From CABZJG01 sp902512685 (GTDB lineage: Bacteria > Pseudomonadota > Alphaproteobacteria > Rhodobacterales > Rhodobacteraceae), in assembly GCA_051201605.1 (NCBI GenBank), contig CP179201.1, positions 2,852,001 through 2,916,000 on the forward strand: a stretch of 64,000 bases of DNA, given 5' to 3'. A program made the translations under genes and the position numbers. Under the pieces are notes generated by a model that saw only the letters and a program-made list of their open reading frames with translations, had not been told where the DNA came from and made no database searches. Positions 42,838 to 51,930 of the stretch are shown piece after piece; positions within the stretch are counted from its first letter, which is position 1; each line of letters opens with the position of its first letter.

Positions 42838-43836
42838 GTGCTGATAATTGGTGCCGGAGGCATCGGACTTAGACATCTTACCGGTTACGCCCAATCAGGG
42901 CGCGCCATCCTTTCGATTGTCGAACCCGACCCCAAGAAACGCAAGTCCGTCGCGGACAAATTTTCAATTTCCCACCAATACACTGAAGCCGGGCAGGCCG
43001 ATTTTTCTAAGTTCGACTTGGCCGTAATTTGCGCGCCGGCACATACGCATGTTTCGCTAATGAATTCCTGCGCCGCCGCCAGTATCCCGTTTATGGTTGA
43101 GAAACCTTTGGCGGTTTCGATGGACGGCGTTCAAGAAGTCTTGGACAGAATTCGCGCCAAGAACTTGTTCGCGCGCGTCGGGTTCACCAGAAGAGTCGCA
43201 AATGAAACCCAACAGGTTAAGTCTGACATTCTTTCCGGCAAAATCGGTGACCTAAAGCTTATTTACATGAATTCGTCACAGGAATTCCCAAAGTACCGCC
43301 CGGATTTCCAATCAACCTATTATGCAAAACCGGAAATGGGTGGCGGTGCCATTCTGGACGCGGCAAGCCACTTGTTTGACATGCTGATCTGGATTGCCGG
43401 CCGACCAAAGAACGTCAGTTGCATGTACGACCGTCTGGTACTTCAGGGAACGCAAACTGAAGATACTTGCCTAATCAACATCCGATTTGAAAACAATGTG
43501 TATGCAAATGTGACCATCAACCAATTTCAAAAACCCAACACGAATACGCAAGAATTTATCGGAACATTCGGTAACTTGGCTCTAGATCATTCGACATTGA
43601 AATTCAGCAACAGTGATTCCGACGAACCGATCGAAACCAAAGATTTCATGGAGGGTCTCGTCCCTATGGCGGCCCATCAAGAGCGCTTTGCGATGCAGGC
43701 CAATTACATGCTTGATGGGCTTGAAGGTGCACCCTGCCATTTGGCTACGCTTGACGAAGCGCTGATAAATCTTAGGCTCGCACTTGCGGCAAAGCAGTCT
43801 TGGGATGAGCGGCGGATAATTCAGGTGGAATATTAG
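42838..43836 (+). CDS. Gfo/Idh/MocA-family oxidoreductase (first)
   Basis: This 332-residue protein opens with the NAD(P) motif VLIIGAGGIGLRH and has the EKPLAVSMDG block containing the catalytic lysine, then DAASHLFDML with the conserved histidine. The family oxidises or reduces sugars and inositols. The annotated start is the GTG at 42838; AGGGGA at 42818-42823 is better spaced from the triplet ATC at 42829 (would give IHNVLIIGAGG), so the true start is ambiguous. First gene of a six-gene plus-strand operon. Confidence 0.85.
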   Translation: MLIIGAGGIGLRHLTGYAQSGRAILSIVEPDPKKRKSVADKFSISHQYTEAGQADFSKFDLAVICAPAHTHVSLMNSCAAASIPFMVEKPLAVSMDGVQEVLDRIRAKNLFARVGFTRRVANETQQVKSDILSGKIGDLKLIYMNSSQEFPKYRPDFQSTYYAKPEMGGGAILDAASHLFDMLIWIAGRPKNVSCMYDRLVLQGTQTEDTCLINIRFENNVYANVTINQFQKPNTNTQEFIGTFGNLALDHSTLKFSNSDSDEPIETKDFMEGLVPMAAHQERFAMQANYMLDGLEGAPCHLATLDEALINLRLALAAKQSWDERRIIQVEY

Positions 43837-43850
43837 GTGGGAACGATCCG

Positions 43851-44627
43851 GTGAATAGCCTTAAGGGAAAGCACATTCTGATCGCAGGCGGCGCAGGCTA
43901 CCTTGGGGAACCGCTTTGCCAAGCCTTGGCCACGCAAGGTGCAAAAATTTGCATTGCGGACACGGATCAAACGCGCTGTGCACAGGTCGCGAATGCAATT
44001 CAAGCCGTGACACCAAACGCAAACGTCATGGCTTTGAATTTTGACATCGGTAACGAAGCTTCGATTGTTGACGGAATTTCCGCCTGCGTTCAAAAATTTG
44101 GGGGCTTAGACGGAGTGGTCAACGCAACATCGGGTGCGTCGGGCAAAGAAATTGGCGATGTGACAGCCGAAGATTTTGATCGTGCCAACAGGCTGAACCT
44201 AACCGGTCCCTTTTTGATGGTTCGCGAAGCTGCAAAATTCATGAACGGTGGGGGCAGCATTGTGATGTATGCCTCTATGTTTGGTCTGACGTCACCCAAT
44301 CAGGCCAATTATCCCGATGGGGTCACTCGAAATCCGATCGAATATGGCGCAGGCAAAGCCGGGATGATCCAGATGGTTCGCTATTTGGCATCTCACTTCG
44401 GGCCGCAAAATATTCGCGTGAACGCGGTGGCCCCGGGACCGTTCCCCAATGTGGCGAAATTGGACCTACCCGACGAGTTTATTCAGAACCTCGAAGCCGA
44501 CACGATGTTGGGCCGCGTTGGCAAAGCGCATGAAACCGCTGGACCGGTTGCCTTTTTGCTGTCGGACGCGGCAAGTTATATTACCGGGCACACTTTGCCC
44601 GTCGATGGCGGCTGGACCGCTTGGTGA
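43851..44627 (+). CDS. SDR-family oxidoreductase (first of four)
   Basis: This 258-residue protein starts at a GTG at 43851. It has the cofactor motif GGAGYLG, a variant of TGxxxGxG, the catalytic tyrosine and lysine in EYGAGKAG, and ends GHTLPVDGGWTAW. It probably interconverts hydroxyl and keto groups on a sugar intermediate. Its TGA overlaps a possible start of the next gene (GTGA), a sign of tight coupling. Confidence 0.87.
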   Translation: MNSLKGKHILIAGGAGYLGEPLCQALATQGAKICIADTDQTRCAQVANAIQAVTPNANVMALNFDIGNEASIVDGISACVQKFGGLDGVVNATSGASGKEIGDVTAEDFDRANRLNLTGPFLMVREAAKFMNGGGSIVMYASMFGLTSPNQANYPDGVTRNPIEYGAGKAGMIQMVRYLASHFGPQNIRVNAVAPGPFPNVAKLDLPDEFIQNLEADTMLGRVGKAHETAGPVAFLLSDAASYITGHTLPVDGGWTAW

Positions 44628-44641
44628 ATGGGGATGCGAAA

Positions 44642-45601
44642 ATGCCGGAATTTCCAATAGCGAAACCAAAGATCAAGCTGGCTATGCTTGGGATGACCGA
44701 CGGCAATGGCCACCCCTATTCTTGGAGCATTATTTTGAATGGGCGCTACAATGCCGACGCATTGGCCAAATGCCCCTACCCTGCAATTCGCGATTATATT
44801 GCAAAACAGCCCGCAGAAACACTTGGCATTGACGGGGCCGAAGTCACGCATGTGTGGACGGATGAACCCGCCGACGCCGAGTTGGTGTCACAGGTTGCAA
44901 TGGTCGAAAATGTTGTGGACCGTGCCGAAGACGTTATCGGCCACGTCGACGCCGTACTTGTCGCAACGGACAAAGGCGAAGAACATGTCGACCGCTGCCG
45001 CCCATTTGTAGAGGCCGGGATTCCGATCTTTGTTGACAAGCCACTATGCAACAATCGGGGCGACTTGGCGGTGTTTTCAAAATGGATCGACGCAGGGCAT
45101 CCATTGATTAGCTCATCAGCGATGCGTTTCGCCAAAGAATACATGCCTTATCATCGTTCGACACACGAGTTGGGGAAACTCGAATATGTGAATTTCACAA
45201 TGGCCAAAAGCTGGGAAACATACGGCATTCATGCGCTTGAAGCCGTCTACCCGATTGTTGGGCCCGGATTTATTTCCGTCCAAAACACCGGTGACGCAGA
45301 TCGAAATATTCTGCACCTGCGTCACAGGGACAACATCGACATCAATTTGGTCAACATTTATGGGTTGGCTGGCGGCGCGGGTATGATGACACTTGCCGGG
45401 CAAAGTGGCGGTGTGCAGCTAAAGATGACCGACAGCTACCGTGCATTTAAGGCGCAATTGATGTCGTTTATCGAATTTCTGCGAACCGGGTCTCCGCCTG
45501 TCCCTTGGGATGAAACAAAAGAACTAATGCAATTGGTTATCGCAGGCATCGAAAGTCGAGAAGCCGGCGGTAAAACCATTTACTTGAAAGATCTGGAGTA
45601 A
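44642..45601 (+). CDS. Gfo/Idh/MocA-family oxidoreductase (second)
   Basis: 319 residues from ATG 44642, preceded by GGGGA; a GTG at 44624 overlapping the previous stop is an alternative. The Rossmann segment (KLAMLGMTDGNGHPYSW) is atypical, the central motif FVDKPLCNNRGD contains the catalytic lysine, and GIHALEAVYPIVG carries the histidine. It is only distantly related to the neighbour at 42838 and is likely to act on a different intermediate. Confidence 0.82.
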   Translation: MPEFPIAKPKIKLAMLGMTDGNGHPYSWSIILNGRYNADALAKCPYPAIRDYIAKQPAETLGIDGAEVTHVWTDEPADAELVSQVAMVENVVDRAEDVIGHVDAVLVATDKGEEHVDRCRPFVEAGIPIFVDKPLCNNRGDLAVFSKWIDAGHPLISSSAMRFAKEYMPYHRSTHELGKLEYVNFTMAKSWETYGIHALEAVYPIVGPGFISVQNTGDADRNILHLRHRDNIDINLVNIYGLAGGAGMMTLAGQSGGVQLKMTDSYRAFKAQLMSFIEFLRTGSPPVPWDETKELMQLVIAGIESREAGGKTIYLKDLE

Positions 45602-45606
45602 ACACC

Positions 45607-46392
45607 ATGCCTGTGCTTGATACATTTTCCCTGAAAGGCAAAGTTGCTTTGGTTACAGGCGGCGCCGGATTATATGGACGCCAAATCGTAGAGGCATTGG
45701 CCGAAGCGGGTGCAAAGACATTCATCGCCTCGCGCGGTGTTGAGGCATTGGAAATCGTAGCCCAGGCTCAGCGCGAACGTGGTTACGATGTTACGGCAAT
45801 GCATCTTGATTTGGCTTCGGACGATTCAATCGAAAAATTGCACGCAGACATCATTGGCGAAGCTGGCACATGCGATATTTTGGTCAATAATGCGGTCACC
45901 CGGTCCGCGCATGACGGTTGGGCACATGACTTGGAAGCCTATGACAAAAGCCTGCATGTCAATGCCTCTGCGCTGTTCAAAATCACGCATTTGTTCGCGC
46001 AAAATATGAAGGCACAAAAATCCGGATCAATAATCAACATTGGTTCGATGATGGGTATCGTTGGCATTGAATTGGACAATTATGTCGGCACCGACATGAT
46101 GCCAGACCCGTCGCCAATTTACTTTTTCGAGAAGGGTGGAATGATTAATTTCACACGTTGGGCTGCAAGTGTTCTTGGACCCGATAATGTCAGGGTAAAT
46201 TGCCTCTCGCCGGGTGGATACGAAGCCGGACAGCCGGCGGCATTTATCGCCAAATACTCCGCCCGCACACAACTTGGGCGCATGGCGAACGACACAGATT
46301 TGAAGGGTTCGATTATCTTCTTAGCATCCGACGCGTCTGCGTATCTCACCGGAACGAACATCCCGATCGACGGCGGATATACTGCAAAATAA
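45607..46392 (+). CDS. SDR-family oxidoreductase (second)
   Basis: This 261-residue protein has the cofactor motif TGGAGLYGRQI, a DxxNNA-type segment (DILVNNAVTRS) and the end GTNIPIDGGYTAK. The expected YxxxK is spread out as PIYFFEKGGMINF, so the tyrosine-lysine pair is present as Y-F-F-E-K. Five bases separate it from the preceding stop. Confidence 0.87.
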   Translation: MPVLDTFSLKGKVALVTGGAGLYGRQIVEALAEAGAKTFIASRGVEALEIVAQAQRERGYDVTAMHLDLASDDSIEKLHADIIGEAGTCDILVNNAVTRSAHDGWAHDLEAYDKSLHVNASALFKITHLFAQNMKAQKSGSIINIGSMMGIVGIELDNYVGTDMMPDPSPIYFFEKGGMINFTRWAASVLGPDNVRVNCLSPGGYEAGQPAAFIAKYSARTQLGRMANDTDLKGSIIFLASDASAYLTGTNIPIDGGYTAK

Positions 46393-46417
46393 AACTCTCA
46401 TTTGAACGAGGAACATC

Positions 46418-47227
46418 ATGCCACAAGATCAATATTCCGCTGAGCGTAAAACAGAATACAAAATGCGCGAAAGCCGCGTTCTCAGGACCGTCCGTGAGGG
46501 AAACGTCGCACGCATTCTTAAATTGAATACGAACGATTCCAAGGTCGCCGAGATTTTCGCAATGGCGCAACCGGATGCGATCTGGCTGTGTAACGAACAC
46601 TGTTCCGGAAGCTTGGAATCGCTGGAAAACCAAATAAGGGCGGCCAAGACCCATGATGTAGACGCTATCGTTCGCGTGGCGCGGGGAAGCTACAACGATT
46701 ACATCAGACCCCTGGAAATGGATGCGACGGGATTGATCGTTCCGCATGTGATGGATTTGGCTGACGCAACGAATGTGCGAAATATGACGAAATTCCCGCC
46801 GCTTGGCCGACGCCCGGTCGACGGCGGAAATAACGACGCAAGGTTCACACGCGTTGAACTTCTGGACTATCTGGAAACCGCCAACCGCGACAGATTTGTG
46901 ATGTATCAGATTGAAGACCCCGAGGTCATACCAGATCTGGACGCGATCGCAGCCCTACAAGGCGTCGATGCCCTGTTTTTTGGCCCTGGAGATATGTCGG
47001 TTGCGATGGGAATTGCCGGCCAGATGGATCACCCAGAAATCTCTAAAATACGCGAACAGGTGGCAAAGGTTGCGCGCAAGCATAACAAGATTGCCGCGAC
47101 GGTAACGGGACCGGACACCGTCAAAGTATACGTCGACATGGGCTATAATTTTCTAAATATCGGCGCCGACGTACTGGCTCTCACATACTACGCTGATCAT
47201 ATGTTGTCAGCTTTTGACGGTATTTAG
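46418..47227 (+). CDS. HpcH/HpaI-family aldolase
   Basis: This 269-residue class II pyruvate aldolase has the metal-binding glutamate in MYQIEDPEVI and aspartate in FFGPGDMSVAMG, and an N-terminal basic extension of about 25 residues. Homologues cleave 2-keto-3-deoxy sugar acids or 4-hydroxy-2-oxo acids to pyruvate or oxaloacetate plus an aldehyde. With the two DHDPS-family lyases it makes three different pyruvate-cleaving aldolases in one island. GAGGA precedes the ATG. Confidence 0.87.
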   Translation: MPQDQYSAERKTEYKMRESRVLRTVREGNVARILKLNTNDSKVAEIFAMAQPDAIWLCNEHCSGSLESLENQIRAAKTHDVDAIVRVARGSYNDYIRPLEMDATGLIVPHVMDLADATNVRNMTKFPPLGRRPVDGGNNDARFTRVELLDYLETANRDRFVMYQIEDPEVIPDLDAIAALQGVDALFFGPGDMSVAMGIAGQMDHPEISKIREQVAKVARKHNKIAATVTGPDTVKVYVDMGYNFLNIGADVLALTYYADHMLSAFDGI

Positions 47228-47228
47228 G

Positions 47229-48509
47229 ATGTTGGATCTGGGGCCACTAAGGCAAACCATTCTTGATCGTAATACAAAGGGCATCCCCGGTACATGTACG
47301 CCCTTCAAACTTTGCGACATAGCGACAAAGCAATGGAATGTGCTTCGCGAAGACTTGCCCCTGCCCCTCATGGTTTTAAAACGAAGTAGCCTTGATTTTA
47401 ACAGCGATCTTTTTGCGAACTACTTGAGTGAACATGACCTTTCGCTCGCGCCACATGGCAAAACAACAATGAGTCCACAGTTGTTTGACGAGCAACTACG
47501 CCATGGCGCGTGGGGGATCACTGCAGCCACGGTTAATCAGGTTCAAGTCATGCGGCAATTCGGAATAAATCGAATTGTTTTGGCCAACCAATTGGTTGGG
47601 AAAGCGAACGTTCAATCTATCGTTTCTGAAATGAATTCGGATCCGAATTTTGAATTTTTCTGCTTTGTGGATTCGATTGCACAACTTGAAAACATTGAAC
47701 GCAATCTTCTGGGCGCAAATCAAACAAGACCCATAGGCATTTTGGTCGAAATCGGAGCGGTCGGCGGTCGGACCGGCATCCGTGAACAAGACGAAGCAAT
47801 TGCCCTGATCGAAAAGGTTTCAACCGATCAATCCAAATTCAGGTTTTCCGGCATTGGAGCATTTGAAGGGGCCATTCCCGGCCTAAACAAGAGCGCGGAC
47901 CCCGTAACGACCTATGCGAACCAGATCCTCGAAGTCGTTCAAGCAATCCCGCAATCTTGCTATGCAGGCCTTGGTGAATTCATCCTAACCGGCGGCGGTT
48001 CATCTTACTTTGACATCATTGCCGAACGCTTCAAATCAATGGAAATGTCCTTGCCAGTTAGGGTTCTGTTACGCAGCGGATGCTATGTGACCAACGATCA
48101 TGGAGCTTATCGAAGCGCGCAGGAAGAGGCGCGAATGGACCCCGATCGCCATTGGCATTCCCAATTTCGCCCAGCGTTAGAGGTTTGGTCCTACGTCCAA
48201 TCAATGCCCGAGCCGGAACTTGCATTCCTGACTATGGGCAAGCGAGACGTTCCGTTTGACGCAGGACTTCCCGTACCTTTCAAACGATTTCGGCCAGATG
48301 TCGGGTTCCAAGATGTTGGCACGTGCGAGATTTTCAACACCAACGATCAACACGCCTATGTGCGCCTATGTGCCGACACAGACTGGAAAGTAGGCGACAT
48401 GATCTGTTCTGGTATCTCACATCCGTGCACAGCTTTTGATAAATGGCGTTTCATCCCCGTTGTCACGGATGATTACGACGTGATCGACGGCGTGCTGACC
48501 TACTTTTAG
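47229..48509 (+). CDS. DSD1/D-threonine aldolase-like fold III PLP enzyme
   Basis: From ATG 47229, one base after the preceding stop, 426 residues. The alanine-racemase-fold PLP lysine is K78 (LSLAPHGKTTMSP), and the C-terminal zinc motif SHPCTAFDKW matches the D-serine dehydratase (DSD1) and D-threonine aldolase group. Such enzymes eliminate or cleave beta-hydroxy D-amino acids. The substrate here is unknown; the RidA-like protein encoded next to it would clear any enamine or imine product. Confidence 0.87.
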   Translation: MLDLGPLRQTILDRNTKGIPGTCTPFKLCDIATKQWNVLREDLPLPLMVLKRSSLDFNSDLFANYLSEHDLSLAPHGKTTMSPQLFDEQLRHGAWGITAATVNQVQVMRQFGINRIVLANQLVGKANVQSIVSEMNSDPNFEFFCFVDSIAQLENIERNLLGANQTRPIGILVEIGAVGGRTGIREQDEAIALIEKVSTDQSKFRFSGIGAFEGAIPGLNKSADPVTTYANQILEVVQAIPQSCYAGLGEFILTGGGSSYFDIIAERFKSMEMSLPVRVLLRSGCYVTNDHGAYRSAQEEARMDPDRHWHSQFRPALEVWSYVQSMPEPELAFLTMGKRDVPFDAGLPVPFKRFRPDVGFQDVGTCEIFNTNDQHAYVRLCADTDWKVGDMICSGISHPCTAFDKWRFIPVVTDDYDVIDGVLTYF

Positions 48510-48519
48510 TGCCTAGGAT

Positions 48520-48912
48520 TTATGACGCCTGTTGCCGGGTTGTTGAAACACAAGCGATGCCGTCCAATTCAAATTTTAGCATCGTTCCAAGAACGCCAAT
48601 GATTGTACTACGCGTCGGCAAAGGGGCCGTGAAATACTCGGCGTAAATCCTGTTGTATTCGGGCAAATCTGACTGTTCGCCGACATAGGATTTGACATTG
48701 ATCACGTTGTCCAGCGACAGCCCTGCAGCCTCTAAAATTGATCGCAAGTTTTCAATCGAACGGCGCATTTCTTCCTCAAAGGTCCCTGAAATTATCACAC
48801 CACGATCGGGATCAACCGATGCTTGGCCGGATACAAACATAAGATCTCCAGCGATAATGGCTGGGCTGAATGGCAGGTCCGATTTCGCACCTTCGTTAAC
48901 TATCTTGAGCAT
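48520..48912 (-). CDS. RidA (YjgF/YER057c/UK114)-family protein
   Basis: 130 residues from ATG 48912 with AGGAGAAGTC directly upstream. Features include LMFVSGQASVDP, the loop NLRSILEAAGLSLDNVINVKSYV and the conserved arginine in LPTRSTIIG. RidA proteins hydrolyse reactive enamines and imines from PLP enzymes. It fits the presence of three PLP-dependent enzymes in the island. Last gene of the SDR-regulator-RidA operon. Confidence 0.85.
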   Translation of the reverse strand: MLKIVNEGAKSDLPFSPAIIAGDLMFVSGQASVDPDRGVIISGTFEEEMRRSIENLRSILEAAGLSLDNVINVKSYVGEQSDLPEYNRIYAEYFTAPLPTRSTIIGVLGTMLKFELDGIACVSTTRQQAS

Positions 48913-48933
48913 GACTTCTCCTGTTGAGTGCAC

Positions 48934-49944
48934 TTAGCGAATGAACTTTGCCGGATAGACATGATGTTCAAGATCCGACCGCCGGTTCGCAAGGTTTTGG
49001 TAAATTTCGGGCAACACTTGCCCCATCCATTCATCGGTCTTAACCACAAATCCGGGTCTCTCGGAATCCAAAACATAGCCGTAGACTTGAATTTTATTGG
49101 AATATCGATCTTGTATCAGATCTCGCCAGTTTCGATGAACGTAACCGCAAACCACATCCGGTTTGAATTCTTCAATCGCCGCCATCAAGCCATCTGTTTT
49201 GTCGGCCCCGACTTCCTGATTTACGGTTAAGACTGCCACCTGCGACGTTGGGTCTAGGGATTGATGCGCCTCGTGAAAACCAGACCGTCGCGCCGCCTGT
49301 TCTCGCGAGATTATCTCAGAATCTAGATAAAGATATCTTCGAGAACGCTCCAACCCATCCCGAAACATATCAACAAATGGCTTAGCAAAATCTAATCGGA
49401 AACTGTGAAACGGCATGCCATCGATAAACAAGTCGATCAGGCTGACTTGGCTGGTAGTTCCCTTCAACCCCTCGGTGTTCGTCTCATCCGTGATCCCGGT
49501 CAGAATAACTGCATCCAACGAGTCCCAGATATACGTCGGCATTGCATCATGGTTAAAACTTCCCAAAACAAACTCGTGTCCGTCAGAAACGATGCCCTTT
49601 TCAATCGCCACAACCATGCGCGTGTAAAAGGCGTTGTTAAAAATTCCTCCGCCAACCACGTCACGGTTATAGAAAAAGCCAATGCGCCAATGCGCTTCGG
49701 CCCATGGTGTCGTGACCAAATACGAACCCTTCCCAACCTGTCGGCGGATGACGCCTTCTGCTTCCAAGTCTTTTAGCGCCTTGATCACAGTTATCAGCGA
49801 GAAATCACAAGAATTTACAATTTCGTTTTGCGATTCAATTTTTGCTCCAGGCTCTAGACCTTCGGTCTTCCAGCGCCGAAAAAGCATGGAGCGCAATTGC
49901 AGGTGACGGGGAGCAAGATCTTTGGTCAATTTGTTGGATCCCAA
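48934..49944 (-). CDS. GntR-type winged helix fused to a LacI-type effector domain
   Basis: This 336-residue regulator has an N-terminal GntR winged helix (about 1-75, SQNEIVNSCDFSLITVIKALKDLE) joined to a periplasmic-binding-protein-like sugar-sensing domain (WRIGFFYNRDVVGG onward), the architecture of AraR-like regulators. It overlaps the SDR gene by 19 bases. It probably binds the repeated TTAACAT motif found at 42749 and 50719, and senses a sugar; both are inferences from position. Confidence 0.82.
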   Translation of the reverse strand: MGSNKLTKDLAPRHLQLRSMLFRRWKTEGLEPGAKIESQNEIVNSCDFSLITVIKALKDLEAEGVIRRQVGKGSYLVTTPWAEAHWRIGFFYNRDVVGGGIFNNAFYTRMVVAIEKGIVSDGHEFVLGSFNHDAMPTYIWDSLDAVILTGITDETNTEGLKGTTSQVSLIDLFIDGMPFHSFRLDFAKPFVDMFRDGLERSRRYLYLDSEIISREQAARRSGFHEAHQSLDPTSQVAVLTVNQEVGADKTDGLMAAIEEFKPDVVCGYVHRNWRDLIQDRYSNKIQVYGYVLDSERPGFVVKTDEWMGQVLPEIYQNLANRRSDLEHHVYPAKFIR

Positions 49945-50687
49945 GACATTTGCCGTGCTACGATACCGCCGTCAATGTACAACATTTGGCCGGTGATATA
50001 ACTGGCTTCTGGGGACGCAAGAAAAACAGCCGCCCCGCCAATGTCCCTGGCGTCGCCGATCCGACCCAGCGGGATTTGCCCCCGTAGAACAGCCCGTGTT
50101 TCGCCAAGGTCAAGCCCGGATTTGGTCAGCGGAGTTTCAACAATCCCAGGCCCAATGCCGTTCACACGTATGCCGCGATCCGCCAGCGTCACCGCCAGAG
50201 ATCGCACCATCATCAAGATTGCGCCTTTCGTACTGTCATAGATTACGCTGTTTTTTTCGGCCATTAGTGAATTGGTCGACCCTACACAAATTACGGACGC
50301 ACCGTTTGCTTCGTTGGACACCATTTCAGCAAAGCGCTGCGCGGCAAAAAGATACCCTTTGACATTCAGGTCGAAAGCGCGGTCGAACATTTCCTCGCGA
50401 AGGTCACCGAAGTCCACGTCGGTAAATGTGCCAGCGTTGTTGACCAAAGTGTCGAGACCGCCCAATTTTTCATACGCTTGCTCGATCAGGTGTTTAGCAC
50501 CGCCTTCAGTCGAAAGATCCGCCTGAACAAAGTGGCATTCGCTGTGTTTGGACAGTTCTGCCAGAGCAGAAATATTTTCCTCGTGCGAATTGATGACGAT
50601 GCGGGCGCCCGAAACGGCAAATGCCTTGGCAATCGCAAAGCCTATGCCTTCGGTCGATCCGGTCACGCAGACACGAGGTCTTGCCAT
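49926..50687 (-). CDS. SDR-family oxidoreductase (third)
   Basis: This 253-residue classical SDR has TGSTEGIGFAIAK, NNAG, catalytic serine in VGSTNS, YDSTKG and the C-terminal GQMLYIDGGIVARQ. It heads the minus-strand operon from the divergent promoter shared with the NagA-like gene. Likely an NAD(P)-dependent sugar or sugar-acid dehydrogenase. Confidence 0.9.
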   Translation of the reverse strand: MARPRVCVTGSTEGIGFAIAKAFAVSGARIVINSHEENISALAELSKHSECHFVQADLSTEGGAKHLIEQAYEKLGGLDTLVNNAGTFTDVDFGDLREEMFDRAFDLNVKGYLFAAQRFAEMVSNEANGASVICVGSTNSLMAEKNSVIYDSTKGAILMMVRSLAVTLADRGIRVNGIGPGIVETPLTKSGLDLGETRAVLRGQIPLGRIGDARDIGGAAVFLASPEASYITGQMLYIDGGIVARQMSWDPTN

Positions 50688-50718
50688 CTATTGTACCTTG
50701 AAATTTCAACTTACATCG

Positions 50719-50733
50719 TTAACATAATAACAT
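50719..50733. promoter_or_regulatory. Shared regulatory motif TTAACATAATAACAT (site 2)
   Basis: It lies between the divergent SDR and NagA-like genes and differs from site 1 (42749-42763) at one position. Both sites occupy divergent promoter regions of the same island. Confidence 0.6.
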
Positions 50734-50751
50734 ATTAGGATCGGCAGGTTC

Positions 50752-51930
50752 ATGCAAGTCAAACAACATTGGACTAACGTTTCAATCATAACGCCTAGCG
50801 GCCCTGTACTCCAAGATCTATTGATTGGAAACGATCGGATTGCGGCGCTCATTGAACCGGCGGCGGCAACCGGAACTGATTGGCAAATGATCGACGGCAA
50901 GGGACAGATTCTATTTCCTGGTATGATCGACGTCCTGCAACATGGCTTTGATGTGAATTTCTACCACGAACCAACGCCAGGTTGCGTCACCAATAGCTCA
51001 TCCCTGTTGCCTGCCCACGGCGTAACCGGGTTCTTGCCGACAATCGGCTCCCTGCCACCAAACAAAACGGCGCCAGTTCTAGCAGATTTGGCGGCCCAAT
51101 GCGCCGAAGCGCAAGGCGCGCGCGCCTTGGGCGTGCATAGTGAAGGGCCCTGCTTTGGGGCACCCGGCGCCCACAACCCCGAAAATTTGCTGTTGCCTAC
51201 GCTCGAGCTGGGACATCAGATTATTGAAGCCGCAGACGGAAAACTTTTGGCAATTACGGTGGCCCCTGAACTTGAGGGCGCTGAGCATTTTATCCGATTG
51301 ATGAAGCAACATGGCGTGTCGGTGCACTTGGGGCACAGCCGTGCTTTGGCCGACAATGTTTCGCGTTACGTCTCTTGGGGAATCGACGCCGTCACCCATA
51401 TGTACAACGTCACCCGATCCCTGCCACCCGACGAAAGCGGCGTTCACCCGTTCTCATTGCCGGATGCATTGATCGCGGAACCACAGCTTGCGCTTGGGCT
51501 GATATGTGACGGAATTCATGTGCATCCAAAACTTGTAAAGCTTTTGGCTCAATTGCCGCCAGACAGAGTATTTTTGGAAACCGATTCGATCAAATATGCA
51601 GGACGCGAAGGCGCGCGATTTGAAGCCTACCCCGGGTATTGGTTGACCAGCGCCAAAGGCAAAGCCGTCAGGGATGACAATGGTGGACTTTGCGGGTCAT
51701 CATTGACGTCTCACGAGGCGATGTTGAACTTTCTCAACTTCACCGGCGCGGATCTAACCCGTGCAGCGATCGCCAGCGCATTAATCCCCGCCCGTGTTCT
51801 TGGGCTGGACAGCGAAATGGGAAGCATCGAACCCGGGAAGCTGGCCGATTTCGTCGCCCTGGATCCCGAAACGCTTGAGGTCAACGCAACCTATGTCGGC
51901 GGTGTTTCAGTCTATGAGCGCGCCTCATGA
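50752..51930 (+). CDS. nagA: N-acetylglucosamine-6-phosphate deacetylase-like amidohydrolase
   Basis: This 392-residue protein follows the NagA pattern: metal glutamate in GVHSEGP (E131), histidines in VHLGHSRA (H195) and AVTHMYN (H216), the substrate histidine segment ICDGIHVHP, and the catalytic aspartate in LETDSIKYAG (D278). NagA would convert GlcNAc-6-phosphate (from the NanE product) to glucosamine-6-phosphate. The N-terminal PGMIDVLQHGFDVNF replaces the usual PGFIDxHxHG, so one metal ligand position may be altered. No NagB is in the window. Confidence 0.8.
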   Translation: MQVKQHWTNVSIITPSGPVLQDLLIGNDRIAALIEPAAATGTDWQMIDGKGQILFPGMIDVLQHGFDVNFYHEPTPGCVTNSSSLLPAHGVTGFLPTIGSLPPNKTAPVLADLAAQCAEAQGARALGVHSEGPCFGAPGAHNPENLLLPTLELGHQIIEAADGKLLAITVAPELEGAEHFIRLMKQHGVSVHLGHSRALADNVSRYVSWGIDAVTHMYNVTRSLPPDESGVHPFSLPDALIAEPQLALGLICDGIHVHPKLVKLLAQLPPDRVFLETDSIKYAGREGARFEAYPGYWLTSAKGKAVRDDNGGLCGSSLTSHEAMLNFLNFTGADLTRAAIASALIPARVLGLDSEMGSIEPGKLADFVALDPETLEVNATYVGGVSVYERAS

